This document shows positions 48,901 to 56,108 of a stretch of DNA of 64,000 bases, one piece after another. This DNA comes from Lutjanus erythropterus. Lineage: Eukaryota; Chordata; Actinopteri; Lutjaniformes; Lutjanidae. The notes below the pieces were generated by a model that searched no databases, was not told where the DNA came from, and worked only from the letters and a program-made list of their open reading frames with translations. The stretch lies in the NCBI GenBank assembly GCA_020091685.1, contig CM034600.1, positions 33,787,683-33,851,682 on the forward strand, written 5' to 3'. The first letter of the stretch is position 1. Each line of letters starts with the position of its first letter. A program made the position numbers and the translations under genes.

Positions 48901-51900
48901 ATTTTGCATCTAGGGCAAAGGAAATTGGAATTATTTCATTTATCCTATGGAGTGTCGGGCTGCCATTTTGAAAATGAATGTGTTGAGGACAGAGAGGGAC
49001 TCGTGCAAGCATGCACGCTGAGCATGTGCACACTGTCATACCGGATATCAAAACAAAGAACAGAGAAACTCAGATTACAACACATACAAGACACCGTGGT
49101 GCTCACGACGCCGTTGCTCCACTATATCTTTACATAGCAAATAGTTTGCTGACATCTAGTGAGGCTGAATGTCATTAAACCTGCAATAACTGATGTCCCC
49201 GGCCACCTGAGGGCAGCATAATCAAGTTGTAAACACTGATGTTTTCAGTTTATAAGACAAATTAGTTAGCAAACAGTTGCCTGTTTACACATCCAGCAGA
49301 CACAAAGCAACATTATCATTCATTAATAGTCATGTTTGTGTCCACATGTCCAATATTCAGTCTTCTTTTAGCTCTGTTTTTGGTCCCTACCAACTCCTGC
49401 AATTCATATCCTAATTAGGTAATTTCATATTTAAATAATGATACATATCACATACAACATATATTTCCGATAAAATCAATGAATAAATAGTTTATTTTAA
49501 ATGAAAACAGTGAAAGGCCTTATTTTTTATTACATTTTGAATGATATACTTAACAAATAAAAGGTATTTACTCATATTTGATTGTAACAAAACAATCCCC
49601 ACAAAATTATCCCTTTCAAAGTCACTTTCACTCTCCTCCACGTTTGTTTGTTCATGTATATTTCCTGCCTTCATCTGTACTGTGTGGAAGAAAGCAAAAT
49701 GTTGCCCAAATGAGGAAAAATATTGCCGTAAAAAGTGTGATTTGCATCGTCATATCGTACAGCCCTAGCTGCTAAATGCTCCACTGTGTTCACCAGCTAG
49801 TCTGTACCTTTGTTTGTCTGTTGTTTGGTCCTGAGCGGGGAGTGGTTTTAGCAGTTTGTAAAAATTATGTACATTTTTTTTTACATGTACAAGTGAATCA
49901 CCACAGTCACGTGATCACATAGCCTCTGTAAATATATTTGATTTGTTACAGATGTAGTTTTAGTCACAGAAACTTTTTATACATGTGAGAAAGAATTTGT
50001 TTATCTTGAATGATAAAATGATGCAGTTTTACTTTCCTTTTTTTTCACTGTTTCCTATCTCTTACTTTAATCTCTCTTTTATTTTACGCCATATTTGTGA
50101 AACAGTGTAGAAATTGAAGCAGTTCCCTATTCTGTATAAATTTCAACATTTTTGCACAAATATTTGAAATACAGTTAGCTTTAGTACTAACACAGTTGCA
50201 TCCAGTAACAGGTCCAGTTTACGCACAATATGATTGTATCACTCTGCATCCTAATGCAGAATAAATATGATGACCATGAATATGACGACGGTCTCAGACT
50301 GAACGACGTTCCCTCTCTGATGCTCAGTATGTCCATGTGTTCTCGTCAGATCTCAGTGATCGTCGATTAGAGGTGGTCGGCCTCGAAGGAGCCATGGAGA
50401 TGGGACAGATTTACACGGGTCTCAAGAGCGCCGTTAGACTCGCAAAGACATCACAGATCACCATCAGGTGAGAAACAGCCACAGAGACGTGTTCAGACTT
50501 GTCAGGCCTTGAGAAAAGGCTTGTAGTTGAGTTTGATCCCCTGCTAAGGATGATACTTAGCTGCTTCTTTACATAACAATAATTATGTATGCTGGCTTTC
50601 CTTTTGGTATTTTAATTACACATCAGGGTCATTGATTTTGTTACCAATGCACTTTGTTGATCCCTCTCTACTTTACCCCCAGGACGAAGAAAGCATTACC
50701 GATGCAGATAGACGGAGAGCCGTGGATGCAGCCTCCCTGCACGGTAAATACAACACACTTTCTTCTTTGCCATGAATTACAGTTTTTTTCAGTGGATAAC
50801 AAGCATCGGTCAATACTGAGGCCACTTTTTAAAAACACTTCATACAGTCTGCATCACCAAAACACATCTTGGCCAAACAATTAAACTCACTCCAACCACC
50901 AAAACACTCCATACGTTTCAAAATGAGCTGGTTTGACTAAAGCAAAAAACAAATCTGACTCAGAAAGCAAAAGTCATTCACAACACACTCAGACTAAACA
51001 AGACGAACAACATGAAGCGTTACATAAATGATGAAATTTTATCTTTGAGGCTTGAATGATTTAAATCAATATTTTATTATGGAATAAGAATAGCTTTTAT
51101 CATTTGTACTTAAAGGGACAGTTCACCCCAAATCAAAAAATACATACATATCCCCCACTCTGTAGTGCTATTTATCCATCCTAAATAGCATTCAGCTGGT
51201 GGTGCTTAAAATACCACCAAAATACATTTGAAAAATTCAAAACCAGAGTCTCTTTTCAAAAATCACGACTCGCTCACTCGAGATAATAAGACCTTGTTGT
51301 GAGCAGTTTCATGTAGGAATTATTTTCTCTCTACAGTAGAATCTACTGCACAAAACTGCTCACAATAAGGTTTGGAAATTATCGTGAGGAACCAGGTCAT
51401 GTTTTCTGCAAAGAGAGAGAGAGAAGGCACCATCTCTACAGCTTATATATCCAAAACTCTGCAGCTCACTCCAGATGAAAAATATGTATTTTTGAGTTCA
51501 GGGTGAACTGCCTCTTTTATGAATATGTAGCTAGATAAAATCTGAAATGCAGTAATTTACTTCAGTGTCTTTGCACATAGTAATTTACTTGTTAAAAACA
51601 GAGAGTTGAAACAAAGCAAACAAACAACAAATCCCTGCAATAATAATGTACTTACAAAAAAATACAGCCATCATACTGTACAGTCCTGTTTTCCACCACC
51701 ACATTATTTTCTATGTATTTTAATTTGGTTATTCTGCCATCATTCTTTTTTTTTTTTTTTTTTTAAATTCAGTGTGTTTGCATTTAAAAAATGTGCCAAA
51801 CACATCGTCTTTGGCAGGTGGTTGAGTATGAGACAAGAGTTGGGACATGTGACAATTGAATGAAAGCAAAGTGTGAAAACAATTAAAAATCACTCATATA

Positions 51901-52140
51901 GATGTATGTGTCACTGACTATGTGAAGAGTTTTGACAGTGTGACTTTAGTTTTGACCAATGCATGTTAGCGATTTAAAAAAAAATGTAAATATTAAATCA
52001 AATGAGTTCTGGATTTGATTACATCGCAGTTTACTGGACATTTTATATTTCCTTTTCAGATTCACATCACACACAAGAATCAAGCCAGTATGCTGATGGC
52101 TCCACAGGGCAAATCCTCTGGCTTTTTCAACTACAAGTAA
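33845..52140 (+). CDS. dgka: Diacylglycerol kinase alpha (23 coding exons, 733 residues)
   Basis: Type I diacylglycerol kinase: phosphorylates diacylglycerol to phosphatidic acid with ATP, moving to membranes when calcium rises. All 23 exons join in frame to 733 codons plus stop, against 735 residues in human DGKA. Domains in order: N-terminal recoverin-homology region (about 1-110); two EF-hands with complete loops (D126-E137, D171-E182); two C1 zinc domains (H208-C257 and H273-C322); catalytic domain from about 376 with [11 protein letters not shown] and the nucleotide-binding GGDGT at 437-441; accessory kinase domain with [17 protein letters not shown] and [13 protein letters not shown]. 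Splice phases agree throughout. A second fish paralogue may exist elsewhere. The protein ends GFFNYK rather than the mammalian GFLS. Paired EF-hands and C1 domains favour the type I group; overall identity favours alpha over beta or gamma. Confidence 0.97.
34254..34330 (+). CDS. dgka: dgka coding exon 2
   Basis: Residues 26-51 in the recoverin-homology region ([19 protein letters not shown]). Acceptor GCTTCCAG, donor GTGAGG, phase 0. Confidence 0.93.
35566..35695 (+). CDS. dgka: dgka coding exon 3
   Basis: Residues 52-94; the [18 protein letters not shown] segment matches the mammalian EGFQQFLKIYLEV. A long T tract precedes the TCCAG acceptor; the donor is GTGAGA. Confidence 0.93.
35895..35969 (+). 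CDS. dgka: dgka coding exon 4
   Basis: Residues 95-119, containing [19 protein letters not shown]. The acceptor is CGTGTAG and the donor GTGAGT; phase 1. Confidence 0.95.
36057..36106 (+). CDS. dgka: dgka coding exon 5 (first EF-hand loop)
   Basis: Encodes [17 protein letters not shown]. Loop positions 1, 3, 5 and 9 are D, D, N and D; the position-12 glutamate is the first codon of the next exon. This is a complete calcium-binding loop. Confidence 0.96.
36265..36339 (+). CDS. dgka: dgka coding exon 6
   Basis: Residues 137-161 ([19 protein letters not shown] and following), the helix pair between the EF-hands. Phase 0 at both ends. Confidence 0.96.
36600..36935. repeat. 'GATTAATCGATTA' teleost dispersed repeat
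   Basis: Contains TTGTTGATTAATATGTTGAT, TTAGTCTATAAAATGTCAGA, CAGTGTTTCCCAAAGC and AAAGATATTCAGTTGTCT in the order of a very common teleost repeat, ending with TAATCAATTAAGTG. Non-coding, in dgka intron 6. Relatives lie near 55090, 57885 and 61578. Confidence 0.75.
37026..37483 (+). mobile_element. Tc1-like transposon remnant
   Basis: The ends CAGTACCAGTCAAAAGTTTG (left) and CAAACTTTAGACTGGTACTG (right) are near-perfect inverted repeats of a Tc1-type element. Inside, a stretch translating to [16 protein letters not shown] matches the C-terminal end of Tc1-like transposases; the catalytic DDE region is missing. The right side retains the subterminal AT-rich block and CATTGAATGAGAAGATGTGT. A deletion derivative that cannot move itself, in dgka intron 6. 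Confidence 0.85.
37726..37842 (+). CDS. dgka: dgka coding exon 7 (second EF-hand)
   Basis: Residues 162-200, with the loop [12 protein letters not shown] followed by [10 protein letters not shown]. Loop ligands at positions 1, 3, 5, 9 and 12 are kept. Phase 0. Confidence 0.96.
38880..39850. mobile_element. TTAA-type MITE, copy B, carrying a GGTTCT array
   Basis: The left end ATAGTCCACCCCAAAATCAA and right end TTTTCGGGGTGAACCATCCC are inverted relatives of copy A. The middle (38935-39320) is packed with GGTTCT/AGAACC words. The flanking segments (AACTTGATGGCACTCAAGAT, GCAGAAGGAAGCATGCATC) resemble copy D. In dgka intron 7. Confidence 0.7.
38935..39320. repeat. GGTTCT/AGAACC-rich array
   Basis: Within 390 bases there are over a dozen GGTTC(T/C), GAGTTCTT or reverse AGAACC words, irregularly spaced and in both orientations (for example CCAAAAGGGTTCTTTTTG, CCCAGAACCTTTT, TTAAGAACCTC). 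A 119-codon frame runs through part of it but is low-complexity and matches no protein I know. Confidence 0.75.
39935..40052 (+). CDS. dgka: dgka coding exon 8 (first C1 domain, start)
   Basis: Residues 201-239. H208 starts the C1 domain, and VYCNVC gives zinc ligands C221 and C224. The acceptor CAACCAG is followed directly by the codon ATG. Phase 1. Confidence 0.95.
40118..40300. repeat. MITE-like element, 'GCAGCCATATTGATATGAAA' ends
   Basis: The left end GCAGCCATATTGATATGAAA and right part TTTCATGTCAAAATGGCTGC are inverted repeats of about 20 bases. Same family as the element at 21128. In dgka intron 8. Confidence 0.65.
40378..40466 (+). CDS. dgka: dgka coding exon 9 (first C1 domain, end)
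   Basis: Completes the C1 domain with C241, H246, C249 and C257 (KYTVHGRC, then APC). The junction with the preceding exon creates C240. Confidence 0.95.
40581..40700 (+). CDS. dgka: dgka coding exon 10 (second C1 domain, start)
   Basis: Residues 270-309: H273, C285, C288, C303 and C306 ([17 protein letters not shown]). Spacing differs slightly from the canonical C1 pattern, as in mammalian DGKA. Confidence 0.95.
40856..42597. mobile_element. TTAA-type MITE, copy C, with large internal insertion
   Basis: The left part ACAGTTCACCCCAAAGTCAA and right part AAGTGAACTGTCCCTTTAG are the two ends of the copy A family. Both halves carry family interior words (ATAATGGAACTAGATGGAAC left; GTGCCATCGAGTTCCATC right). 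The roughly 1.2 kb between them is unrelated, implying a later insertion. In dgka intron 10. Confidence 0.6.
42725..42823 (+). CDS. dgka: dgka coding exon 11 (second C1 domain, end)
   Basis: Residues 310-342: H311, C314 and C322 complete the zinc domain, then [11 protein letters not shown], a hallmark of the family, leads to the catalytic part. Confidence 0.95.
43060..43146 (+). CDS. dgka: dgka coding exon 12 (linker)
   Basis: Residues 343-371, a polar, poorly conserved linker between the C1 and catalytic domains. The acceptor TCCCTTAAG is weaker than its neighbours, but frame and length agree with the mammalian protein. Confidence 0.85.
43497..43530. repeat. (GATTT)n microsatellite, LINE tail
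   Basis: Repeated GATTT units adjoin the end of the LINE reading frame and read as (AAATC)n on the element's own strand. Confidence 0.8.
43530..44260 (-). mobile_element. LINE 3' end, inactive (reverse-transcriptase ORF C-terminus)
   Basis: On the minus strand, pieces in more than one frame read [13 protein letters not shown], then [17 protein letters not shown] (a zinc-knuckle-like C-x2-C...H), then [11 protein letters not shown], the usual C-terminal order of fish LINE polyproteins. A frameshift separates the last two and stops interrupt the first. The frame ends near 43533 and is followed by an (AAATC)n tail at 43497-43530, as LINEs with microsatellite tails have. The reverse-transcriptase core is absent. 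In dgka intron 12, antisense. Confidence 0.75.
44298..44371 (+). CDS. dgka: dgka coding exon 13 (catalytic domain start)
   Basis: Residues 372-395, with [19 protein letters not shown], the conserved first motif of diacylglycerol kinases. Phase 2. Confidence 0.96.
44455..44529 (+). CDS. dgka: dgka coding exon 14
   Basis: Residues 396-420 ([17 protein letters not shown]). The tail NGGPGPG is close to the mammalian KDGPEIG. Acceptor ATTTCAG, donor GTGAGT. Confidence 0.95.
44673..44758 (+). CDS. dgka: dgka coding exon 15 (GGDGT motif)
   Basis: Residues 421-449 with [17 protein letters not shown], the ATP-binding glycine-rich loop required for catalysis in this family. Confidence 0.97.
44868..44957 (+). 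CDS. dgka: dgka coding exon 16
   Basis: Residues 450-479 with [20 protein letters not shown], the second nucleotide-site motif. The preceding intron is only about 109 bases. Confidence 0.97.
45124..45284 (+). CDS. dgka: dgka coding exon 17
   Basis: Residues 480-533; MDRWSV and then INNYFSIGV start the accessory kinase domain. The donor is GTGAGT. Confidence 0.96.
45376..45440 (+). CDS. dgka: dgka coding exon 18
   Basis: Residues 534-554 ([20 protein letters not shown]). Its donor GTACGC is followed seven bases into the intron by the end of a transposon-like element. Confidence 0.95.
45935..46000. repeat. Fish retroelement tail ('TTCATTGATCCCCAGGGGAAAT')
   Basis: CAGAAATACTTCATTGATCC and GGGGAAATTTGGTTACATTA resemble the 3' end of common teleost non-LTR elements. 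Family not named. Confidence 0.5.
46256..47350 (-). mobile_element. LINE 3' end split by a younger repeat
   Basis: On the minus strand, 47130-47290 reads [17 protein letters not shown], the C-terminal motif of L2/Rex-type reverse-transcriptase polyproteins. At about 46500-46600 the sequence reads [19 protein letters not shown], corresponding to the later '...W..LP..IR' motif. Between them lies the repeat at 46690-47130. Stops and frameshifts show that the LINE is dead. Confidence 0.6.
46690..47130. repeat. 'AAGGCACAC...GGGGAACCACTG' repeat inserted in the LINE
   Basis: The left side TTTTCTGTGTAAGGCACACA and right side CACCATTGGGGAACCACTGA mark a common teleost repeat. Its subterminal part (GAACTTTTTGTATAGTTGTA, AATAATGTATGATGGTCTCA) recurs at 53484-53565. 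Confidence 0.65.
47934..48024 (+). CDS. dgka: dgka coding exon 19
   Basis: Residues 555-585 ([19 protein letters not shown] and following). Acceptor GACTGCAG, donor GTGAGA, phase 0. Confidence 0.96.
48187..48373 (+). CDS. dgka: dgka coding exon 20
   Basis: Residues 586-647: [20 protein letters not shown] then GGSNLWG, conserved accessory-domain motifs. The following segment is shorter than in mammals. Confidence 0.95.
48482..49860. repeat. Cluster of decayed repeats in dgka intron 20
   Basis: Starts with TTAAAGGACCAGTGTGTGAG, the end word of the element at 6990. From about 49170 (CTGCAATAACTGATGTCCCC) to 49860 it follows another teleost repeat (ACATCCAGCAGACACAAAGC, GCTAAATGCTCCACTGTGTT, TTTGGTCCTGAGCGGGGAGT). 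A third piece ending TCGTACAGCCCTAG at 49768 is nested in it. The frames here are not coding. Confidence 0.5.
50350..50467 (+). CDS. dgka: dgka coding exon 21
   Basis: Residues 648-686 ([20 protein letters not shown] and following). Acceptor CTCGTCAG, donor GTGAGA, phase 2. Confidence 0.96.
50683..50743 (+). CDS. dgka: dgka coding exon 22
   Basis: Residues 687-707 ([19 protein letters not shown]), almost identical to the mammalian protein. The donor is GTAAAT. Confidence 0.97.
51110..51520. mobile_element. TTAA-type MITE, copy D
   Basis: The left end TAAAGGGACAGTTCACCCCA and right end TTCAGGGTGAACTGCCTCTT are inverted. The interior contains CTCACTCCAGATG, AACTCTGCAG and ACTGCTCACAATAAGGT, as in copies A and B. 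In dgka intron 22. Confidence 0.75.
52060..52140 (+). CDS. dgka: dgka terminal coding exon
   Basis: Residues 708-733 ([16 protein letters not shown], ending GFFNYK) and TAA. Acceptor CCTTTTCAG. Confidence 0.95.
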   Translation: MHITHKNQASMLMAPQGKSSGFFNYK

Positions 52141-52778
52141 AACTGCTACGTGTTTATTTATTGTACATAGAGGACTGACACTTTTCTGCATGTCTGTAAC
52201 ACATAACCGAAGCATAGAACCTCTGTATGAATACAAACTGTATGGTGAGATAATGTTTGCATCGTGGCAAAAAAATGACGTAGACCAAACTTAACTCTGT
52301 GTTTTTATCAATACTCAAAACTCTCGCTGCCTCCGTCTCTATGCTTCACAGTTAGTGGAAAAAATGTTGCTCTGTAAGAACTTCAAGTAAGGTTAAAGTA
52401 AAGTGAATATCACGCTAAAAAGAAGAATATTCAGCTTCATGTGCCTTTAAAATCTGTTTTTTATGGTTATGGCTTAGGTAGAGGACATACAGAGCATTGT
52501 GTAGGCATGCACTTTGGACATAAACCATGTAGTATTGCTGTTTTTGTTGTGGCTGTATAGATGCTGTGAAAGCCAGATAGACTTTATGTTCTTGTCAATT
52601 TGGAACCAAAACAGAAGGATAGATGAGATTATATTTCAGATTGTAGTCAAAGTTATTTTATTTTATTTTATTTCATACATTTCAGGGGATACTTGAAAGT
52701 GTCGAGGGAACAGTAACAGGACAATCATTGCCAAAAAGGGCTGCATGTGGCAGCAGTCGGCCTTCTCTGCTGTTCTAG

Positions 52779-52815
52779 TGTGCGTGTGTGTGTGCGTGCG
52801 TGCGTGCGTATATGT
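52779..52815. repeat. (GT/GC)n simple repeat
   Basis: Alternating GTGTGC and TGCG units in the dgka 3' untranslated region; the minus-strand frame across it is a low-complexity artefact. Confidence 0.85.
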
Positions 52816-53033
52816 GTGTACGAGAGCAGAAAGTGTTTTGCTGTACTTGTTCAACGCAGAAAGATGAGATGTTCACATCTAACTTTATGAAGAGTTGGAT
52901 TTGAAGTTATTGGTTCGGACCGGTTTAAATATATGTAGTTCTTATTTAAATGCTTTTATCAGTCATATCATTACAATGTATCTGGAAGATGTTAATGTAA
53001 TATGCCTGAAATAATACACCATGTAAAGATTTT

Positions 53034-53039
53034 AATAAA
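53034..53039 (+). terminator. dgka: dgka polyadenylation signal
   Basis: AATAAA about 0.9 kb after the stop codon, followed by GT-rich CAGTGGTTGGTATATTTCC, a typical downstream element. Confidence 0.7.
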
Positions 53040-53453
53040 TCATCTGGACTTCAGTGGTTGGTATATTTCCTTTTTTAAACATTGTACCCAAGCAGTCGCA
53101 GTTCAGTTATGTTTAGACACCAAGAGGACCTGGGTAAGTCTAGGCACAGAAACAAATTGGGTAGATTTAGAAAAGGATCGACTTTTGGGTTCAAATAAGT
53201 TTGTTAATCCTGGAAGTATCTCATGGTGGTGCATCATGTACTGAAGTGTGTGTGTCTTGTAATGAAGTGGGTGTGTCTTATACACCGTTAGGACGAAGAT
53301 TGACCCTTCTCAATCAATCAGGACTTAAGATGTGTCTCATTCTGATGATTCCCACCATCCACAAACTGTGGGGACAACGAAAACTGGGGCTCACTGTGAT
53401 GGAAGGAATTATTTTAGGGTATAGAATAGCTTCGTCTATGAAAAAAAAACATT

Positions 53454-53645
53454 GATTTAGTAAATTAAAAATTAATTTAGAACTTTTTGCATACTTGTAT
53501 CTTGTAATAATAATTTATGATCATCATGAAATCCTAAGGCACACAGTTTGAGAACCACTGATTTAGTTCAATGGTTACCAACCTAGGGGGCCCGACCCCC
53601 ACTAGGGGTCACCAAAGCTTCACAGGGGGTCACAAGGCCCTCTTG
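53454..53645. repeat. Tail ends of two dispersed repeats
   Basis: GAACTTTTTGCATACTTGTA to GAGAACCACTG repeats the right side of the 46690-47130 element. Immediately after, CAATGGTTACCAACCTAGGG and AGGGGTCACCAAAGCTTCAC match a common fish repeat rich in GGGGTC. Confidence 0.6.
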
Positions 53646-55074
53646 ATTTTAAAGGGTGTTAATTAAACTTTTTTTTCTATATGTACAGTCAGCTTATATC
53701 TGAGCATGTCATTCATTTATGTTAAGAAAGGTGAATGAAATATTGATTTTTAAAGTTTATATTATTATTTCAGATACAAACACACAGTGAAAACTTGAAC
53801 ACAAGCTTTATTCACAGAGCCTTCACTGTCTGCTAAACAGCCTCATCCTGCATTAGAAAAGTGTGCAGTTAAAACAACGGAAGCGCTAATAGAAAAATTA
53901 GCAATTGTTAGGAAGAAGAAAACACTGAATTTGTCAAAGAAGAAGCCTGTGAAATGATGATGATTGTTAGAAATGAGAACAATACACAATACAGACAGAT
54001 AATTGTATAAAAAGAGCAAAAAATATCAGAAAACCTCATCTTTAATGCAATATTGACAGCAAAAAATATCCTCAAAGTTAATCCATATCGCTAGTTTTTA
54101 TACAGACAGTGCAGGTTTTACCTGTACAGGTTTTCAGTGCTGTTATTGTTTTAGACCCAAAATAATATGAAATATACATAAAATATATCACTTCATCAGG
54201 GATCATCAGTTTACTCAGTGATAGAAAATGGCTCACTTAAGGAATAAGGCTGGAAACTAGTCATTCATTAGATGGTAGATTTCTTTTCACCACAAGGGGG
54301 CGTCATCCACTTTTTAGTCTGTGGTCACAGATGGCTGCAACATGATCACTCAAAATAATGTTTTTCTCCTCCTCTTTTAGACTTGACTTGTCATTGTACA
54401 GCCTAATCTCTTTGTTGTCAAAGAGGAAGGTCTGTTCTCAGAATAAATAGTAGTTCGTTCCTCTGAGAAATATTACCCCCAACTTTTAATGAGAAGTTTG
54501 CCTGTCAGCAAAAAATGCTGCCTTCACATGCTGTTGGACAAAACATGGCTACTGACTTCATCACATACTGTATGTTTGGACACTTTGCCAACAACAGCTG
54601 CTGGTCAGAGTGATTCAAACAGCTGTTTGCATGAAAAATAATCCACCAATTTAAAGAATTATGTGACAAATGTGCCGTAAGACAGCTCAGTTACAGTGAC
54701 GTATATATAGAAAAGCCTTAAAGGTCCCCTGAGGACGTTTAAAGACATAACAAATACTCTACTTTGAATATAATTAGTCTTTCCAAGGTCAAAAAGTTCA
54801 GTGAAGTACAAACATCTACTCTTACACCCCAGTTAAATTAAAATGTGTAATGATCATGAGGTGGTGACGTCATGAAATCCTGTTAAACAGATTTAAGGTG
54901 AGTACAGAGAAACTTTCTGCCTCCAGCAGATCAATGATAAAACAGTCTTGTAATGGCAAACTGCACATGAATCATCCCACACAATGAAACTCAACCATTA
55001 AAGAGAAGTAACAAGAAGTACATGGAGACTTTAAACACATCATTTCACTAATTAATTCTCGCTTTTCTGTTTAA
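53646..55074. other. Intergenic DNA, no gene seen
   Basis: AT-rich sequence between dgka and tamalin. No exons, RNA genes or clear element ends were recognised. Confidence 0.5.
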
Positions 55075-55365
55075 CAATGAACAAAGATTTACATTTGAAA
55101 TTGATTATTTTAATTATCAAGTAATCTGCATATTTTCTTGATAAACCACTCATCATTTGGTTTATAAAATGTCAGAAAACAGCTAAAAATGCCACTATCA
55201 AGGTAAGGTTGAAATGTTTGGTTTGTCCGACCGTCAATCCAAAAATAGTCACATTACAAGGAAATAAAGCAGAAAATCCTCACAATTTAGAAACTGAACA
55301 GTGAATGTTTCGCATTGTTGCTTGAAAAATGAGTAAATTGATTCAAATTAATTATCCAATAATTT
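55075..55365. repeat. Diverged 'TATAAAATGTCAGAAAA' teleost repeat
   Basis: GGTTTATAAAATGTCAGAAA, TTGGTTTGTCC and AAATCCTCACAATTTAGAAA follow the same order as the repeat at 36600, with many differences. Confidence 0.55.
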
Positions 55366-55700
55366 GCTAGGTGATTTTCTTGTTGCCTTGTGTGCTTTAT
55401 TCTCTGTAATCTGCTGCTGACTTCCAGTGTTGAGGAACAGTGAACTACATGAAATTCAACCTGCAGTCTAACTTTAACATTTTGCAGAAGCTTGCTGGTA
55501 GTTCAACCACAAAATTAAAAAAAGTACTTCTACAACTTCTTTTTCTAAGTAGCCAACCAAGACTGATTTCTAAATTAAAATCCAACTTTTTTTGCCGCCC
55601 CAAAACAAAAACAGTACCTCGTGCACAGCCTCCCATATGTGAAACAGAAACGTCCGAGGCGTACGTGAACGCAGCATAAAGGATGCACGTCAACATCTCT

Positions 55701-55907
55701 ATTGGCACTCGTTTGTGTCCTTCACAACAGTCTCCGCCCCCGCAGCCTGTTCAGGAGAGACGCTGTGAAGTGAAGTGACACTACAGTCTGTCTCCTCCAC
55801 GCTGAGGCTCACAGCTCCGTCAGCATCTTTCTCTGCCCGACAACAGGACAAGTTTATTAAAATCTTTGATTTTTCTGACGACTTTTCACCTGGTTTATGA
55901 GGCCGAC
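55701..55907 (+). promoter_or_regulatory. tamalin: tamalin promoter and 5' leader
   Basis: An inverted CCAAT box (ATTGG, 55701-55705) lies about 30 bases before a GC box (CCGCCCC, from 55734); no TATA box is seen. The leader to the ATG at 55908 is more GC-rich than the intergenic flank. The exact transcription start is not known. Confidence 0.45.
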
Positions 55908-56108
55908 ATGACGTTCAGGAGGCTGAAGAAGGTGAACTCCAGCGGGCCAGACAGTGGACCCACATCATCTCAAGACAACGACATTTATTTCCCCTCGTCC
56001 AAGTCGGACAGCTGCAGGACTATGGACTTACCGAGCAACTCCTCCGAGGTTTACAGCTACAAGACCCTGGCTTATTCTGGAGGGACTCTGCCCAGAAACT
56101 TCAAAAAG
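55908..56108 (+). CDS. tamalin: tamalin coding exon 1
   Basis: Sixty-seven codons from ATG to AAG, followed by GTATCT. An in-frame upstream extension without ATG exists; the ATG is chosen because MTFRRLKK matches the mammalian MTLRRLRK. Confidence 0.85.

Larger units (their letters stand above)
52141..53060 (+). other. dgka: dgka 3' untranslated region
   Basis: AT-rich sequence after the stop codon with no coding potential. Contains a GTGTGC/GTGCGT simple repeat at about 52779-52815 and ends after the AATAAA at 53034. Confidence 0.7.
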
